Part shown: piece after piece, positions 5,987 through 6,199 of the stretch
How positions within the stretch are numbered: position 1 is the first letter of the stretch
Layout of the letters: each line of letters begins with the position of its first letter
Source: Nitrospirae bacterium GWC2_42_7
GTDB taxonomy: Bacteria > Nitrospirota > Thermodesulfovibrionia > Thermodesulfovibrionales > UBA6898
DNA length: 6,199 nt
NCBI GenBank assembly: GCA_001803645.1
Contig: MHDW01000081.1
Span: 5,282 to 11,480, forward strand
Reading direction: 5' to 3'
Translations under genes and position numbers: made by a program
Notes under the pieces: model-generated
What the model was told of the DNA's origin: nothing
Databases searched by the model: none
Seen by the model: only the letters and a program-made list of their open reading frames with translations

Positions 5987-6199
5987 TCAACTGCGTTTTG
6001 ATGCTGCCATATCTTCGAGTACTTTCAGCTTTGAAATTTCTCCTAATGCGATCAGTGTATCACCATCTTTAATTATGCTGCGGAATGTAGGGTTGAACTT
6101 CATGTCATTGTCAGCCTGCTTGATAGCAACGACTATGATGCCGAGTTCCCTGCCTATCCCGCATTCATCGAGTGTCAAGCCGATAAGTTTTGAGTCTTT
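5987..6199 (-). CDS. C-terminal end of a TrkA-C (RCK_C) potassium channel or regulator protein, partial
   Basis: Only the last 70 residues are in the window; the frame is open to the right edge, so the start lies outside. The sequence has the RCK_C/TrkA-C pattern: KLIGLTLDECGIGRELGIIV, then VAIKQADNDMKFNP, then IIKDGDTLIALGE, then LKVLEDMA. This domain forms the ligand-binding C-terminal lobe of RCK modules that gate potassium channels or serve Trk uptake systems on the cytoplasmic face of the membrane. The phrase VAIK..D.DMKFNP...I.DGDTLIALG is most like the end of single-polypeptide potassium channels with an N-terminal pore followed by TrkA-N and TrkA-C, but the pore part is not visible. 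It reads in the same direction as lemA and ends 84 bases before it; whether it shares a transcript is unknown. Confidence 0.8.
   Translation of the reverse strand, partial: KDSKLIGLTLDECGIGRELGIIVVAIKQADNDMKFNPTFRSIIKDGDTLIALGEISKLKVLEDMAASKRS

Overview
The window is about 6.2 kb of bacterial chromosome with moderate GC content and dense, mostly overlapping or tightly spaced genes. A CooC-type nickel-insertion ATPase points to an anaerobe with a Ni-Fe carbon monoxide dehydrogenase, possibly with a Wood-Ljungdahl pathway. The lipoprotein LemA and the signal-peptide-bearing TPM proteins suggest a Gram-negative-type envelope. A Nitrospirota- or Desulfobacterota-like host would fit, but no marker gene here fixes the lineage.

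Left side, plus strand (1-1387): a cooC-like gene overlaps by 11 bases a 5-formyltetrahydrofolate cyclo-ligase gene. The two are probably translationally coupled and form the end of a C1/carbon monoxide metabolism operon that begins outside the window. A 125-base convergent gap (1388-1512) separates them from the minus-strand genes and shows no clear terminator.

Right side, minus strand (read from 6199 down to 1513): the C-terminal RCK_C (TrkA-C) end of a probable potassium channel or regulator gene, then an 84-base AT-rich gap, then a five-gene cluster. In order of transcription this is lemA (lipoprotein), a YgcG-like TPM-domain protein (copy B), a cytoplasmic-start membrane TPM protein (COG3762 type), a second YgcG-like TPM protein (copy A), and an unrecognised multi-pass membrane protein whose C-terminal half looks like a bacterial PH-like domain. 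Gaps between these genes are 11 to 36 bases, so they are probably one transcript. The two YgcG-like proteins are paralogues, about three quarters identical over the exported TPM domain, and both end in the same glycine-rich motif. The cluster looks like an envelope-associated module built around LemA and three TPM domains; its biochemical role is not known from the sequence.

The most unusual feature is a palindromic repeat of about 104-118 bases (5153-5270) at the 5' end of YgcG-like copy B, exactly between the upstream start signals and the signal peptide. It keeps a reading frame open through itself, appears to have separated the gene from an older ATG, and carries a possible replacement ribosome binding site and GTG start in one of its arms.
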